DNA from: Sapria himalayana
Lineage: Eukaryota > Streptophyta > Magnoliopsida > Malpighiales > Rafflesiaceae
Assembly (NCBI GenBank): GCA_029783825.1
Contig: JAREIK010002425.1
Span: 186,001 to 250,000 of the forward strand
Direction of reading: 5' to 3'
Length of the DNA stretch: 64,000 bases
Part shown: positions 53,301 to 63,796 of the stretch, piece after piece
How positions within the stretch are numbered: position 1 is the stretch's first letter
How the letters are laid out: each line of letters opens with the position of its first letter
Program-made: the position numbers and the translations under genes
The notes under the pieces: generated by a model
The model's database searches: none
The model's input: the letters and a program-made list of their open reading frames with translations, nothing else
What the model was told of the DNA's origin: nothing

Positions 53301-53890
53301 GTTTATAGGTTTTATTTAAAAAAATAAACTAACAAAAAAAATTTTTATAATTTTTTTATCATTTTCATAGTTTATAACATATGAAAATATAATTATATTT
53401 AAAATTTTTTGAAATTTTAATACAATATTTTGTTATAATATTATTAATAATTATATATCATATAAATTTAATATAAATAATTTTATTGATAGATATTATA
53501 ATAATGATCAAAAATTAAATTCATAAACTATTAATATTATGATAGATATTAATTAAAAAATATTTACAAAACCCAAATTGATTCAAAATTAAAGTAACTT
53601 ATATTACTAGTTAATAATTTTAAATTTTTAAATTTATACTTCTTTTATAAGCGTATATTTTTATTAGATAAATAATATATTATTTAAATTATATTTGTCT
53701 CACTCATAATTTTTTTTGTAATATATATTTCAAAATAAATACACTAATAAATAATTAAAATGAATATTTAAAAATATAATAAATAGCAATAAAAATTAGA
53801 TTTATTAATTATTAAGTAGTATTTAGTAGTTTAATGGTTTATGTATTTAAGCATTACGGGGTTTAAAAGTTTACTGATTTATCATTATAT
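50315..53890 (+). repeat. HOR copy 6 (D-E-A-B-CA-B with hAT)
   Basis: D at 50700-50790, E at 51290-51380, A at 51890-51990, B at 52480-52580, CA at 53070-53320, B at 53790-53898 broken by hAT copy 3. It is similar at about 94 percent by eye to HOR copy 3 at 17.4-21.0 kb (offset near 32890) and shares single-monomer variants with it, including ATATTCAGTAATAATAATC. Confidence 0.75.
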
Positions 53891-53910
53891 GCATTTAGTA
53901 GGGCTGCTCA
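53891..53910. repeat. Target duplication and terminal repeat, left end of hAT copy 3
   Basis: GCATTTAG (53891-53898) is followed by TAGGGCTGCTCA. The partner end of this copy is deleted. Confidence 0.9.
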
Positions 53911-54095
53911 TGGGATTTGAAGATTCGCGACCCGACCCAAAGTCTTGTCCCGAAAAAATCGGGACTGAGAAAAATCTGTTGACTTTGATTTTTCTCGTCC
54001 AGTTCTGTCACGTATTTTTTTTTGTGACGATTCTAGATCTTAAGCAATATTCATTTCAAATACCGTCCCATCCGAAAAAACTAATACTAGAACAA

Positions 54096-54099
<4 letters not shown>

Positions 54100-54127
<28 letters not shown>
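54100..54127. repeat. TA microsatellite in hAT leader (copy 3)
   Basis: Twenty-eight bases of alternating TA, orthologous to the tracts in copies 1 and 2. Confidence 0.88.
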
Positions 54128-54128
<1 letters not shown>

Positions 54129-54129
54129 C

Positions 54130-54357
54130 ATGAAGATGCCACCAATTCCGCTACTGCCCATCCAATTCCGACACACCTATTGCTGTTCCGACGAGTTCCA
54201 GGCCACCTCACACAGTTCCAACCGTGTTCAGTTAGGTCCAGCCCTTGTCCATCGCACTTCTGGTTGCCTCCACCATGTCCCAGATCCCACCAGCCTCTTG
54301 GTTATTTTTTCTGACGAGAATTTAGTGATTAATTGGTATTATTACGTGTTTCAGTAA
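54130..54357 (+). other. Element 5' leader with a short open frame (copy 3)
   Basis: A 75-aa frame, MKMPPIPLLPIQFRHTYCC then SGCLHHVPDPTSLL, equivalent to the 64-aa leader frame of copy 1. Whether it is ever translated is unknown; conservation between copies that descend from one insertion is not evidence of function. Confidence 0.35.
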
Positions 54358-54488
54358 GTTTTGTTGAGTATTGGTTGTGGTTTTGTGGTTGGGCTGAATG
54401 TGTCACGGTCAGTTTTGTAGAGCTTGCTTATTTGAAATATTTATATGTATTTATGCTTAACATATCATATTAATTAATGGCAATGCAG

Positions 54489-55059
54489 ATGGCACAATCC
54501 GGCAGTAAACGAAAAATACAATAAATTAAAGATGATAGCATCTCAAATGATGAATGTACTGGTAAATCCAATCATCATCTTTTCACGAACCCTCCTATTG
54601 TTATGGCAGGTTCTTCAATACCAAATGTAAAAGAAATTCATGGTACATCTGAACCTCAAGCTCGTAAAAAGTATAAGTCTGCTATTTGGTAAACTTTTGA
54701 TATATTAGTTGATTCAGAGGGAAATGAAACTGGTAGGGCAGCTTGTATATGGTGTAAAAAAGAATATTTGGCAAAAGTGATCAAGGTACTTCGGGTTTAT
54801 GGAAATACTTGAGGGAGACTTGTAGGATATTTCCCCAGAAAAAAGAATTAATAGAAGCTCGCAAAGGTAAAGACAAGTAATAATCTTTCTTGAGTTTCAC
54901 TAAAGGTACTAGTTCAGAGGATAACAAATTAACTTGTTGGTAATTTGATCAACAACTAGTTAGGGAGGGTTTGGATAAAATGATAATAAAAGATGAATTG
55001 TCTTTTTGTTTTGTTTAGAGGGATGAGTTTAAGGAATTTTGTGAAGTTAGTGTGCCTCA
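54489..55059 (+). pseudogene. hAT transposase pseudogene, N-terminal part (copy 3)
   Basis: Starts ATGGCACAATCC and meets the same TAA after KRKIQ as copy 2. The second in-frame ATG at 54603 begins MAGSSIPNVKE. The BED region has CIWC and LWKYLRETC, with Tyr at the expected histidine. Copy-specific damage: TAA for the Glu after AIW, a 1-bp deletion near 54777 (AAAAGTGATCAAGG), TAATAA after GKDK and further stops. The gene is cut off at 55059 before any catalytic motif. Confidence 0.9.
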
Positions 55060-58000
55060 TTTTATTTTTATAATTTTTTGATATTTCCAAAGGTTATAAC
55101 ATTTTAAAATATAATAATTTGTAAATTTTTTTCAAATGTGAATTCAATATTTAGTTATAATAATCATGATATTTATATATCATATAAATTCAATATAAAC
55201 AATATTATTGATAAATATTCTAAAAATGATCAAAAAATATATTAATAATCTATTATTAATAAGATAGATATCAATTAAAATATAATAAAAAAACCTAAAA
55301 TGATTTAGAAGAAATCAAAATATATTACTTTATAATAATTTGTTGTTTTGAAATTTTTTTTTTAAAAAGTTTATCCATATTTTTTTGATTAAAATTAATT
55401 TATATAAACTATATTTTTCTAACTCATACTTTATTTTTTAATTAATATTTATATAAAAATAAACAAATAAATAATTTAAATGAATATTTAAAATTATAAT
55501 GAAAAAAAATATTGAGATTTATTATTTATTATTTTGGGTATACCAGTCTAATTTAAAATAAACCTGTCTCACTAATAATTTATTTTGTAATTAATATGTC
55601 TATAAAAATAAAATGATAACTAATTAAAATAAAAATTTAAAATTATACTGAATAAAAATTAAAATGAGATTTATGAATTATTACTAATATATACCAGTTT
55701 AATATTTAAAATATTTAAAGGTATTTTTGTTTATGACTTTAGCGATTTATATTTTTATTCATTTAGTGGTTTATAGATTTTATTTAAAAAATGAAATAAC
55801 AAAAAAATTATTTTTGATATTTTTTCACATTTTCAAAGGTTATAACCTTTGAAAATATAATAATTTTAAAATTTTTTAAATATCTGAATACAATATTTAG
55901 TAATAATAATCATTATAATTATATATAATATAAACTAAATATAAACAATTATATTGATAGATATAATATCAATTATCAAAAAATAAATTAATATGCTATT
56001 ATTAATATGTTAGATATATATTAAAATATAATTGCAAAGCCTAAAAATATTAAAATCCAAGTAAATTTTATTACTAAATAATAATTTATTTTTTAGTTTT
56101 TGATTCTTTTTATAAGCTCATATTTTTTTTGATGAAAAATAAATTATTTAAATTATTTTTTATTACTCATAATTTATTTTGTAATTAATATTTTAATAAA
56201 TTATTTAAATTATATTTAAGGTTTACGAGTTTAAAGGTTTAAGTATTTAGGGGCTTTTGTGTTTAGGAGTTTAGAGATTTAAGTGTTTATGCATTTAGTG
56301 GCATATAAGTTTTATTTAAACAATGATATAAAAAAATTATTTTTATTATTTTTTTAATTTTAACCTTTGAATTCAAATGTAATACTATTATTAATAATTT
56401 TAAATTTTTTTCAAATGTAAATTAATATTATGTTATAATAATTTAATAATTATATGTCATTAAAATTCAATATAAATAATTACATTGCTAGATATTATAA
56501 TAATGATCAAAAAAATATAATAAACTATTATTAATAAGATAGATATTATTTAAAATATATTTGCAAATTCTAAATTTATTCAAAATCGAAGTAAAATATA
56601 TTACTTAATAATAATTTTTTCAATGTTTTGCTTTTTTTATAACTTTATATTTTTGTTATTATAAATAAATTATTTAAATTTATTTGTCTTACTCATTATT
56701 TATTTTGTAATTTATAATTCTATAATAATAAACTAATAATAAATTAAAATAATTATTTACAATTATAATGAATACAAATAATTATAAGCTTATATATTTT
56801 TTTGATAAAAATTAAATTATTTAAATAATATCTGTCTCACTAATAATTTATTTTGTAATTAATATTTCTATAAAAATAAATTGATAAATAATTAAAATGA
56901 ATATTTAAAATTTTAATGTATACTAAAAAAAAAGATATATATGATTTATTATTTAAGGTATACCAATTTAATGGGTTAAGTTATATGTGGTTTTGGGCAG
57001 AAGGAGTTTATTGATTTATATGTTTGCACACTTAGGTGTTTATAGGTTTTATTTAATCAATGAAATAACAAAAAAATTATTTTTATGAATTTTCTTGATT
57101 CTCAAAGGTTATAACCTTTGAAAATATAATAATTTTATAATAGTTCTAAAATATGAATTCATACTTAGTTATAATAATCGTAATAATTATATTTGATGTA
57201 AATTCAATATAAATAATTTTATTAATATATATTATTTTGATGATCAAAAAATAAATTAATAAACTATTATTAATAAGATAGATTTTAATTAAAATATATT
57301 TGCAGAACCCAAAAGAATTCAAAATCAAAGTAAATTATATTACTTAATAAAATTTTGAAATTTTGTTTATTTTTATAAGCATATATTTTATTTCATAAAA
57401 AATAATATATTTAAATTATATATGTCTAACTCATTATTTATTTTGTAATTAATATTTCTATAAAAATAAACTAAAAAATAATTAAAATGAATATTTAAAT
57501 TTATAATGAAAACAAATAAAAATGAGATTTATTATTTATTATTTAGGTTATGTAGGTTTAATGGTTTAAGTATTTAGGGGGTTTTTAGGTTTAGGAGTCT
57601 ATAGATTTATATGTTTAGGCATTTAGTGGTTTATAAGTTTTAATTAAATAATAAAATAATAAAAAAAATAATTTTGTGATTTTTTATCATTTTTGAAGGT
57701 TATAACCTTTGAAAATATAAAATTTTTAAATTTTTTTCAAATGTAAATATAATATTTAGTTATAATAATCTTAATAAATATAAGACATTTAAATTCAATA
57801 TAAGTAATTTTATTGTTAGATATTATAAAATTGGTTAAATAATAAATTAATAAACTATTCTTAATAAGATTGATAGCAATTAAAATATAATTGCAAAACT
57901 TATATATAATGATTCAAAATCAAAGTAAAATATATTACTAAATAATAATTTTTTGTTTTTAAATTTTTACACTTTTTTATAAGCTTATTTTTTTTTTTGA

Positions 58001-59463
58001 TTAAAAATAAATTATTAAAATTATAGTTGTCTCGCTTATTATTTATTTTGTAATTAATATTTCTATAAAAAAATAAACTAATAAATAATTAAAATGAATA
58101 TTTAAAATTATTATGATTACAAATTAAAATGAGATTTATTATTTATTATATGTGGTATAACGGTTTAATGGTCTGATTATTTAGGAGTTTTGTCGTTTAG
58201 GAGTTTATCAATTTATATTTTTAGGCATTTATTAGTTTAATGGTTTTATTTATATAATAAAAATATAAAATTCTTTTTTTGATTTTTTCTGATTTTCAAT
58301 GGTTATAACCTTTGAAAATAAAATAATTTTGAAAATTTTTTGAAATGTGAATACCATGTATAATTATACTAATCATACTAATTATATATCATATAAATTC
58401 AATATAAATAATTTTAATGATAGATATTATAATAATAATCAAAAAGTAAACAAATAAACTATTATTAATAAAATTAATATTAATTAAAATATATTTACAT
58501 AATACAAAATGATTCAAAATCAAATCAAAATATAATAATAAATAATAATATTTGATTTTTATAATTTTACTTCTTTTTATAAGCTTATATTTTTTTTATT
58601 AAATTAAATTATTTAAATAATATTTGTTTCACTCAAAATTTATTTTGTAATTAATTTTTATAAAAAATTAAACAATAAATAATTAAGATGAATATTTAAA
58701 ATTATAATAAATAGAAATAAAAATGAGATATATTATTTATTAAGTAGTATATAGCTGTTAAAAAGTTTATGTATTTAGGGGTTTCGTGAGTTATGAGCTT
58801 ACTAGTTTAAGTAAGTAAGCTTTTAATGATCTATAGGTTTTATTTAAAAAAAGAAATAACAAAAAATTTATTTTTTTTATTTTTTCACATTTTCAAAGGT
58901 TATGACCTTTGAAAATATAATAATTTTTAAAATTTTTTCAAAAGTGAATACAATATTTAGTTATAATAATCATTATATTTATATATCATATAAATTCAAT
59001 ATAAACATTTTTATTGATAAATATTCTAATAATAATGAAAAAATAACTTAATAATCTATTATTAATAAGATAGATATCAATTAAAATATATTTACAAAAC
59101 CTAAAATGATTCAGAATCAAAGCAAGAATTATTACTATATAATAATTTTTTGTTTTGAAATTTTTTTTTCTTTTAAAAAGTTTATCTATATCATTTTGAT
59201 GAAAAATAATTTATATAAATTATATTTGTGTAATTCATAATTTATTTTGTAATTAATATTTATAAAAAAATAAATAAATAAATAATTAAATTTGAATATT
59301 TAAAATTAAAATGAAAAAAAATGAGATTTATTCTTTATTATTTAGGATATACCGGTTTAATTTAAATTAGATCTGTCTCACTAATAATTTATTTTGTAAT
59401 TAATATTTCTATAAAAATAAACTGATAAATAATTAAAATAAAAATTAAAATTATACTGAATAA
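55060..59463 (+). repeat. Satellite array, block 6 (plus orientation)
   Basis: Palindromes near 55093, 55843, 56360 (reduced to TTAACCTTTGAATTC), 57112, 57710, 58303 and 58898. It parallels 34.05-39.35 kb in monomer order, with a monomer lost between about 56.77 and 56.95 kb. No gene was found; a 60-aa open frame near 57146 is the recurrent AT-rich frame of the monomer. Confidence 0.92.
55829..55856. repeat. Perfect 28-bp satellite palindrome
   Basis: ATTTTCAAAGGTTA is followed by its exact reverse complement. Its direct relative near 34803 has one mismatch (TTTGACAAT). Confidence 0.88.
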
Positions 59464-60098
59464 TTAAAATAATTTATTTTGTTCCTCTCTCAACTCTAGA
59501 ATGATTGCTAAAGCTCTAACCAAAATAATAGGTGCTTTTACTTTATCTCCATTATGGCTCATCATATTTTATGTTGAATCACTGGGCTATCAAAGGTAAT
59601 TTGACTCATGTATGCTAACAGACTAAACCAAAGTTGTACCCCTATTTGTTGAAATTGCTAGTTGTTGAGGATGCTATTTATATTGATTATTGTAAATTCT
59701 TCTAAAATATCTCTCATGCACACACTCAAAGCAATTTTTTTAAAACATAGTTCACCTCTAAAAAATAACCACCTTGTAGCCTATTAGAACAAACTAGCCC
59801 CAGGGTGGTTTGAGCAGGGCAAGAAGTATAGGCTCTCTTTCAATCAAGAATCAAAAAATTTATTTTATTGGCATGTCTAAGCCATTTTTATATATCCTCA
59901 TGAATATGAAAAGTATCATTTCTTTCTTTATATATTAAATGAGTTTGCAAGCTCACAATACACAAAAAGGTGTAATTGAATCATATTCAAATGTATAAAA
60001 GGTTTTAATCATTGCTCAAAATATTAGTCTTGCATATTGACACTTGAGGTCACAAATCAAAGGAAAAAGCCATAGTGATATTTCCAATCCCATGAATT

Positions 60099-60392
60099 TT
60101 AGCTATAGAAAGTTATAAAGAGTAGTAATCTAGCTTTAACTATTTCTTGGGTCATGACTTTTACTCTTGAGGAATGTCCAAAGTTACAATCATTTCTAGT
60201 GCAATGACTTTGAAAATATAAAGATAAAATGCACAAGCTATGGTCATATCCAATATTGTGACCCAGTATTATTGTGATTAAATATGTATTCATGATCATT
60301 CTTAGTGCCATAACAATATATTCAACAGAGAGACACATGTAATGGCATATTCTCATCGATATGATTTTGTGTTCTAAAGACAAATTATACAA
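60099..60392 (-). other. 97-aa open frame, partner of the frame at 39986-40270 (doubtful gene)
   Basis: Reads MYNLSLEHKIISMRICHYM, then LRMIMNTYLITIILGHNIG. Mostly replacement differences from the first copy. No recognised domain. Confidence 0.2.
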
Positions 60393-60576
60393 TCATGACG
60401 ATTGCTAATGCTACAATAATCTAAAGCAAGAAAGAGACTGAATTCATAACTCACCCCTTGAGTCATGACTTTGTGTTACATATACAAAAAGATAAATATG
60501 TGACATTTCTAAAAGTTGTGAATTTCAATTTAAATTTTACACTTAGTCATTTGATTATAAAAGTGCAAAACATGAG

Positions 60577-60652
60577 ATTTAGGATTTAGGGTTTATGGAT
60601 TAGGGTTATAGTTTATGGTTTAAGGTTTAGGATTTAAAGTTTAGGATTTATG
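60577..60652 (+). repeat. Degenerate interstitial telomere-like tract, copy 2
   Basis: TTTAGG/TTTAGGG/TTTATGG words as at 40463-40540, with a few substitutions (GTTTAGGATTTATGG in place of GTTTAGGGTTTATGG). Confidence 0.72.
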
Positions 60653-61943
60653 GTTTTTTTTTGTTTTTTTTTTGGAAAATACACTCTTTATTTATGATTT
60701 AGGCAGACAACTTACAAAATACTAAAAGGTTACTAATTTAGGCCATCCCACCAAATCCTATGCACCTTAATGATTCTATGTATAAAATACATAAAAAAAC
60801 ATAATGCCATAAATTCCAAGCGTACGAATACAACTAAAATCACCTAGTATTCCCGGAATTCAGAGTTGGCATTGAGTCATTATGTGCACTGCATCCTTTC
60901 CATTCAGAATTGTCCAAGCCTTTTGGAGGAACCTGAATGATGCACCATATTAAAACTATGCAAATATAAGATTGTGCATGTGTGTGACATGCAGCTTCAA
61001 GCACTTGCCTATGTCATTGTTATGCAATGGAATACATATAAAACTGAATACCCATAAATCCACAATTCCAAATCTACGACACTTTGTCAATTCATTCTCA
61101 CCTCTGAATTACACATTCTTTTGCTCTAATGATCCTCAATAGAGTATCTCTTAAGTTAGAATACTTCCTCCTCGCGCTCCATGAAGTGGCTGTATGTTGT
61201 ACCGACAAAATATCAAAAAATATGCATGCATCGGTGTGCATGTGTGATGAGGTCCATCTCATAGTCTAATTATCTACGCGTACAACCAAGCTAGTATATA
61301 AGTAAAATTACAAAATGCTATAAAGATGTGTCTTATGCTCCCGGAAGTGTAGCATCGCCCAATGTGTATTTATAAAATGCATTACTGGGCCCCACTTAGA
61401 GATACTCATGGGTCCAGTTGCCCTCATTGCATGCTACATAGAAAACATACAAGATTGTGTGTGTGAGTATGTCATGATCCGTCTCTACAATTACATGGTG
61501 CATACAAAGTCCAAAATACAAATAAGACTACAAACATAAACTACAAGTTTGAATCTTTCGCTCTCGTGTGGTTGATCTGGACTCCATTGCTTACTGGCCC
61601 TGCTTGGTGATGCTTCGGATTTTAACGGCTCTCCAATTATTCATGGATTACCCGCTACTCCTGTTGGGCGACGGTTGGGTGGCCCTCTTTGCTACCTGAT
61701 AGGGCTAGTGGGACCAACTCCTAGCTACTCCTGGGTTTACTCCCAACCATTTGCTCGGTCTCGTCAGTTGTCTGAATGTTATCATCCCGTCCTACTTGTG
61801 GGGCCCTCTACAAGCTGGTGGCCCATACATCTGGCAACTTCTAGGACTTGCTGGCCCCTCTAAATGCTACACCAAAATGGACAAGAATATGTGCACATGT
61901 GTATTGTGATCCGTGGCTATGTGTGTGTCGTGCAGCAGTATCA
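60653..61943 (-). other. Possible polyadenylated retrosequence (minus strand), copy 2
   Basis: The poly-T tract at 60653-60673 and TTTATT at 60687-60692 give, on the minus strand, AATAAA followed by an A-rich tail, as in the first module. Plus-strand frames here, such as 61675-61863, are interrupted in copy 1 and are not genes. Confidence 0.4.
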
Positions 61944-62166
61944 GGGTTTAGGAGTTTAGTAATTTAAGTATTTAGGTATTTTGTGATTTATAGGTTTTAT
62001 TTAAATAATTAAATAACGAAAAAAAATTTATGATTTTTTCTCATTTTCAAGATTATAACAATTGAAGATATTATAATTTTAATTTTTTTTCAAATGTTAA
62101 TACAATATTTAATTATAATAATCATAAAAATTAAATATCATGTAAATTTAATATAAATAATTTTAT

Positions 62167-62190
62167 TGATCGATATTATTATATCGATCA
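62167..62190. repeat. Hairpin TGATCGATAT-tatt-ATATCGATCA, copy 2
   Basis: Identical to 42080-42103. Confidence 0.8.
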
Positions 62191-63768
62191 TAAAATAGAT
62201 TAATAAATTATTATTAATAAGATAGATATTAATTAAAATATATTTGCAAAACCTAAAATGATTTAAAATCTAAGTAAAATATATTACTAAATAATAATTT
62301 TTTATTTTTATATTTTTGATTCTTTTTATAAGCTTATAAATTTTTTTGATGAAGATAAATTATATAAAATTATATTTGTCTCATTCATAATTTTATTTTG
62401 CAATTAATATTTCTATAAAAATAAACTAATAAATAATTAAAATGAATATTAAAATTATAATGAATACAAATAAAAATGAGATTTATGATTAATTATTTAG
62501 GGTATACCGGTTTTATGGTTTAAGTATTTAAAAGTTTAGGAGCATAGTGATTTAAGAGTTTAGGCATTTAGTAGTTCATATGTTTTATTTAAATAATGAA
62601 ATAACAAAAAAATTATTTTTCAAATTTTTTATCAATTTTGAAGGTTATAACCTTTATAAATATAATAATTTTTAAATTTTTTTCAAATGTGAATACAATA
62701 TTTAGTTATAATAAACTTAAAAATTATATATCATGTAAATTAAAAATAAACAATTTTATTGATAGATATTAATAAACTAAATATAAATATAAATATAATA
62801 ATGATCAAAAAATAAATTAATAAACTATTATATTTTGATAGATATTTATATATTATTTATAAATACATAAATATTTAAAGATGGTTTAAATGTTTAACTA
62901 TTTAAGGATTTTGTGGTTTTGGGGTTTAGGAGTTTAATGATTTATGCAGTTAGGCATTTAGTAGATTATAGGTTTTTTATAAACAATAAAAAAACAAAAA
63001 AATTATTTTTGTGATTTTATCTAATTTTCAACGATGATAACCTTTAAAAATATAATAATTTTTAAATTATTTTCAAATGTAAATATAATATTTAGTTATA
63101 ATAATCTTTATAATTATATATCATGTAAATTCAATATAAATAATTTTATTGATAAATATTCTAATAATAATCAAAAAATAAATTAATAATCTATTATTAA
63201 TAAGATAGATATCAATTAAAATATAATTACAAAACCTAAAATAATTCAGAAGCAAAGCAAAATATATTACTATATAATAATTTTTTGTTTTGAAAATTTT
63301 TTTTCTTTTAAAAAGTTTATCTATAAATTCTTGATGAAAAATAATATATATAAATTATTTTTGTCTAGCTCAATTTATATTGTAATTAATATTTATATAT
63401 AAATAAAGAAATAAATAATTAAAATGAATATTTACAATTATACTGAAAAAAGATGAGATTTATTATTTATTATTTAGGGATACTATTTTAATTTAAATTA
63501 GATCTGTCTCACTAATAATTTATTTTTTATTTAATATTTTTATAAAAATAAACTAATAAATAATTAAAATAAAAATTTAAAATTATACTCAATAAAAATT
63601 AAAATGAGATTTATGAATTATTATTAATGTTTACTAGTTTAATAGTTTAAGTATTTAGAGGTATTGTCGTTTAAAAGTTTAGCTATTTATGTTTTTAGGT
63701 ATTAAGTGGTTTATAGTTTTTATTTAAATAATGAAATAACAAAAAAAATATTTTTAAAATTTTTTAAC

Positions 63769-63796
63769 ATTTTCAAAGGTTATAACCTTTGAAAAT
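63769..63796. repeat. Perfect 28-bp satellite palindrome
   Basis: ATTTTCAAAGGTTA is followed by its exact reverse complement; partner of 43681-43708. Confidence 0.88.

Larger units (their letters stand above)
41857..53890 (+). repeat. Satellite array, block 5 (plus orientation)
   Basis: Palindromes near 41967, 42560, 42957, 43694, 44234, 44820, 45405, 45979, 46715, 47295, 48020, 48880, 49582, 50330, 50865, 51447, 52042, 52637 and 53375. The short step of about 400 bp at 42560-42957 is a deletion present in both duplication units. Near 48290 a monomer is fused (GAAAATATAATAATATTTAC without its left arm). No gene was found. Confidence 0.93.
53899..55059 (+). mobile_element. hAT transposon copy 3, 5' third only
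   Basis: About 1.16 kb with the 5' terminal repeat, GC-rich subterminal zone, TA microsatellite, leader and the start of the transposase. Homology to copy 2 stops after GTGTGCCTCA at 55059, and the next bases (TTTTATTTTTATAATTTTTT) are satellite just before the palindrome of the same type B monomer. One deletion of about 2.5 kb of element plus roughly 50 bp of flank, including the right target duplication, explains this. Confidence 0.93.
39346..59463 (+). repeat. First unit of a direct duplication, about 20.1 kb
   Basis: The left edge of the non-satellite module at 39346 recurs at 59464 (offset 20118). The right edge recurs with an offset near 20087, and matching array text continues to the window end with an offset near 20088. 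The unit holds one module, HOR copies 5 and 6 and hAT copy 3. The sequence left of the module also matches (37.1-39.3 with 57.1-59.4 kb), so the true duplication may start upstream. Confidence 0.85.
59464..61943. repeat. 2.5-kb non-satellite module, copy 2
   Basis: Second copy of the module at 39346, with the same breakpoints in the same kind of monomer and the same internal order. It is slightly shorter because of small deletions (for example near 59945 and 60775). It marks the start of the second unit of the 20.1-kb duplication. Identity to copy 1 is about 90-94 percent by eye, lower than the satellite sequence immediately after it. Confidence 0.85.

Noticed and set aside
61675..61863. 62-aa frame in module copy 2
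   Set aside because: The equivalent sequence in copy 1 has stops, so it is not a conserved coding region.
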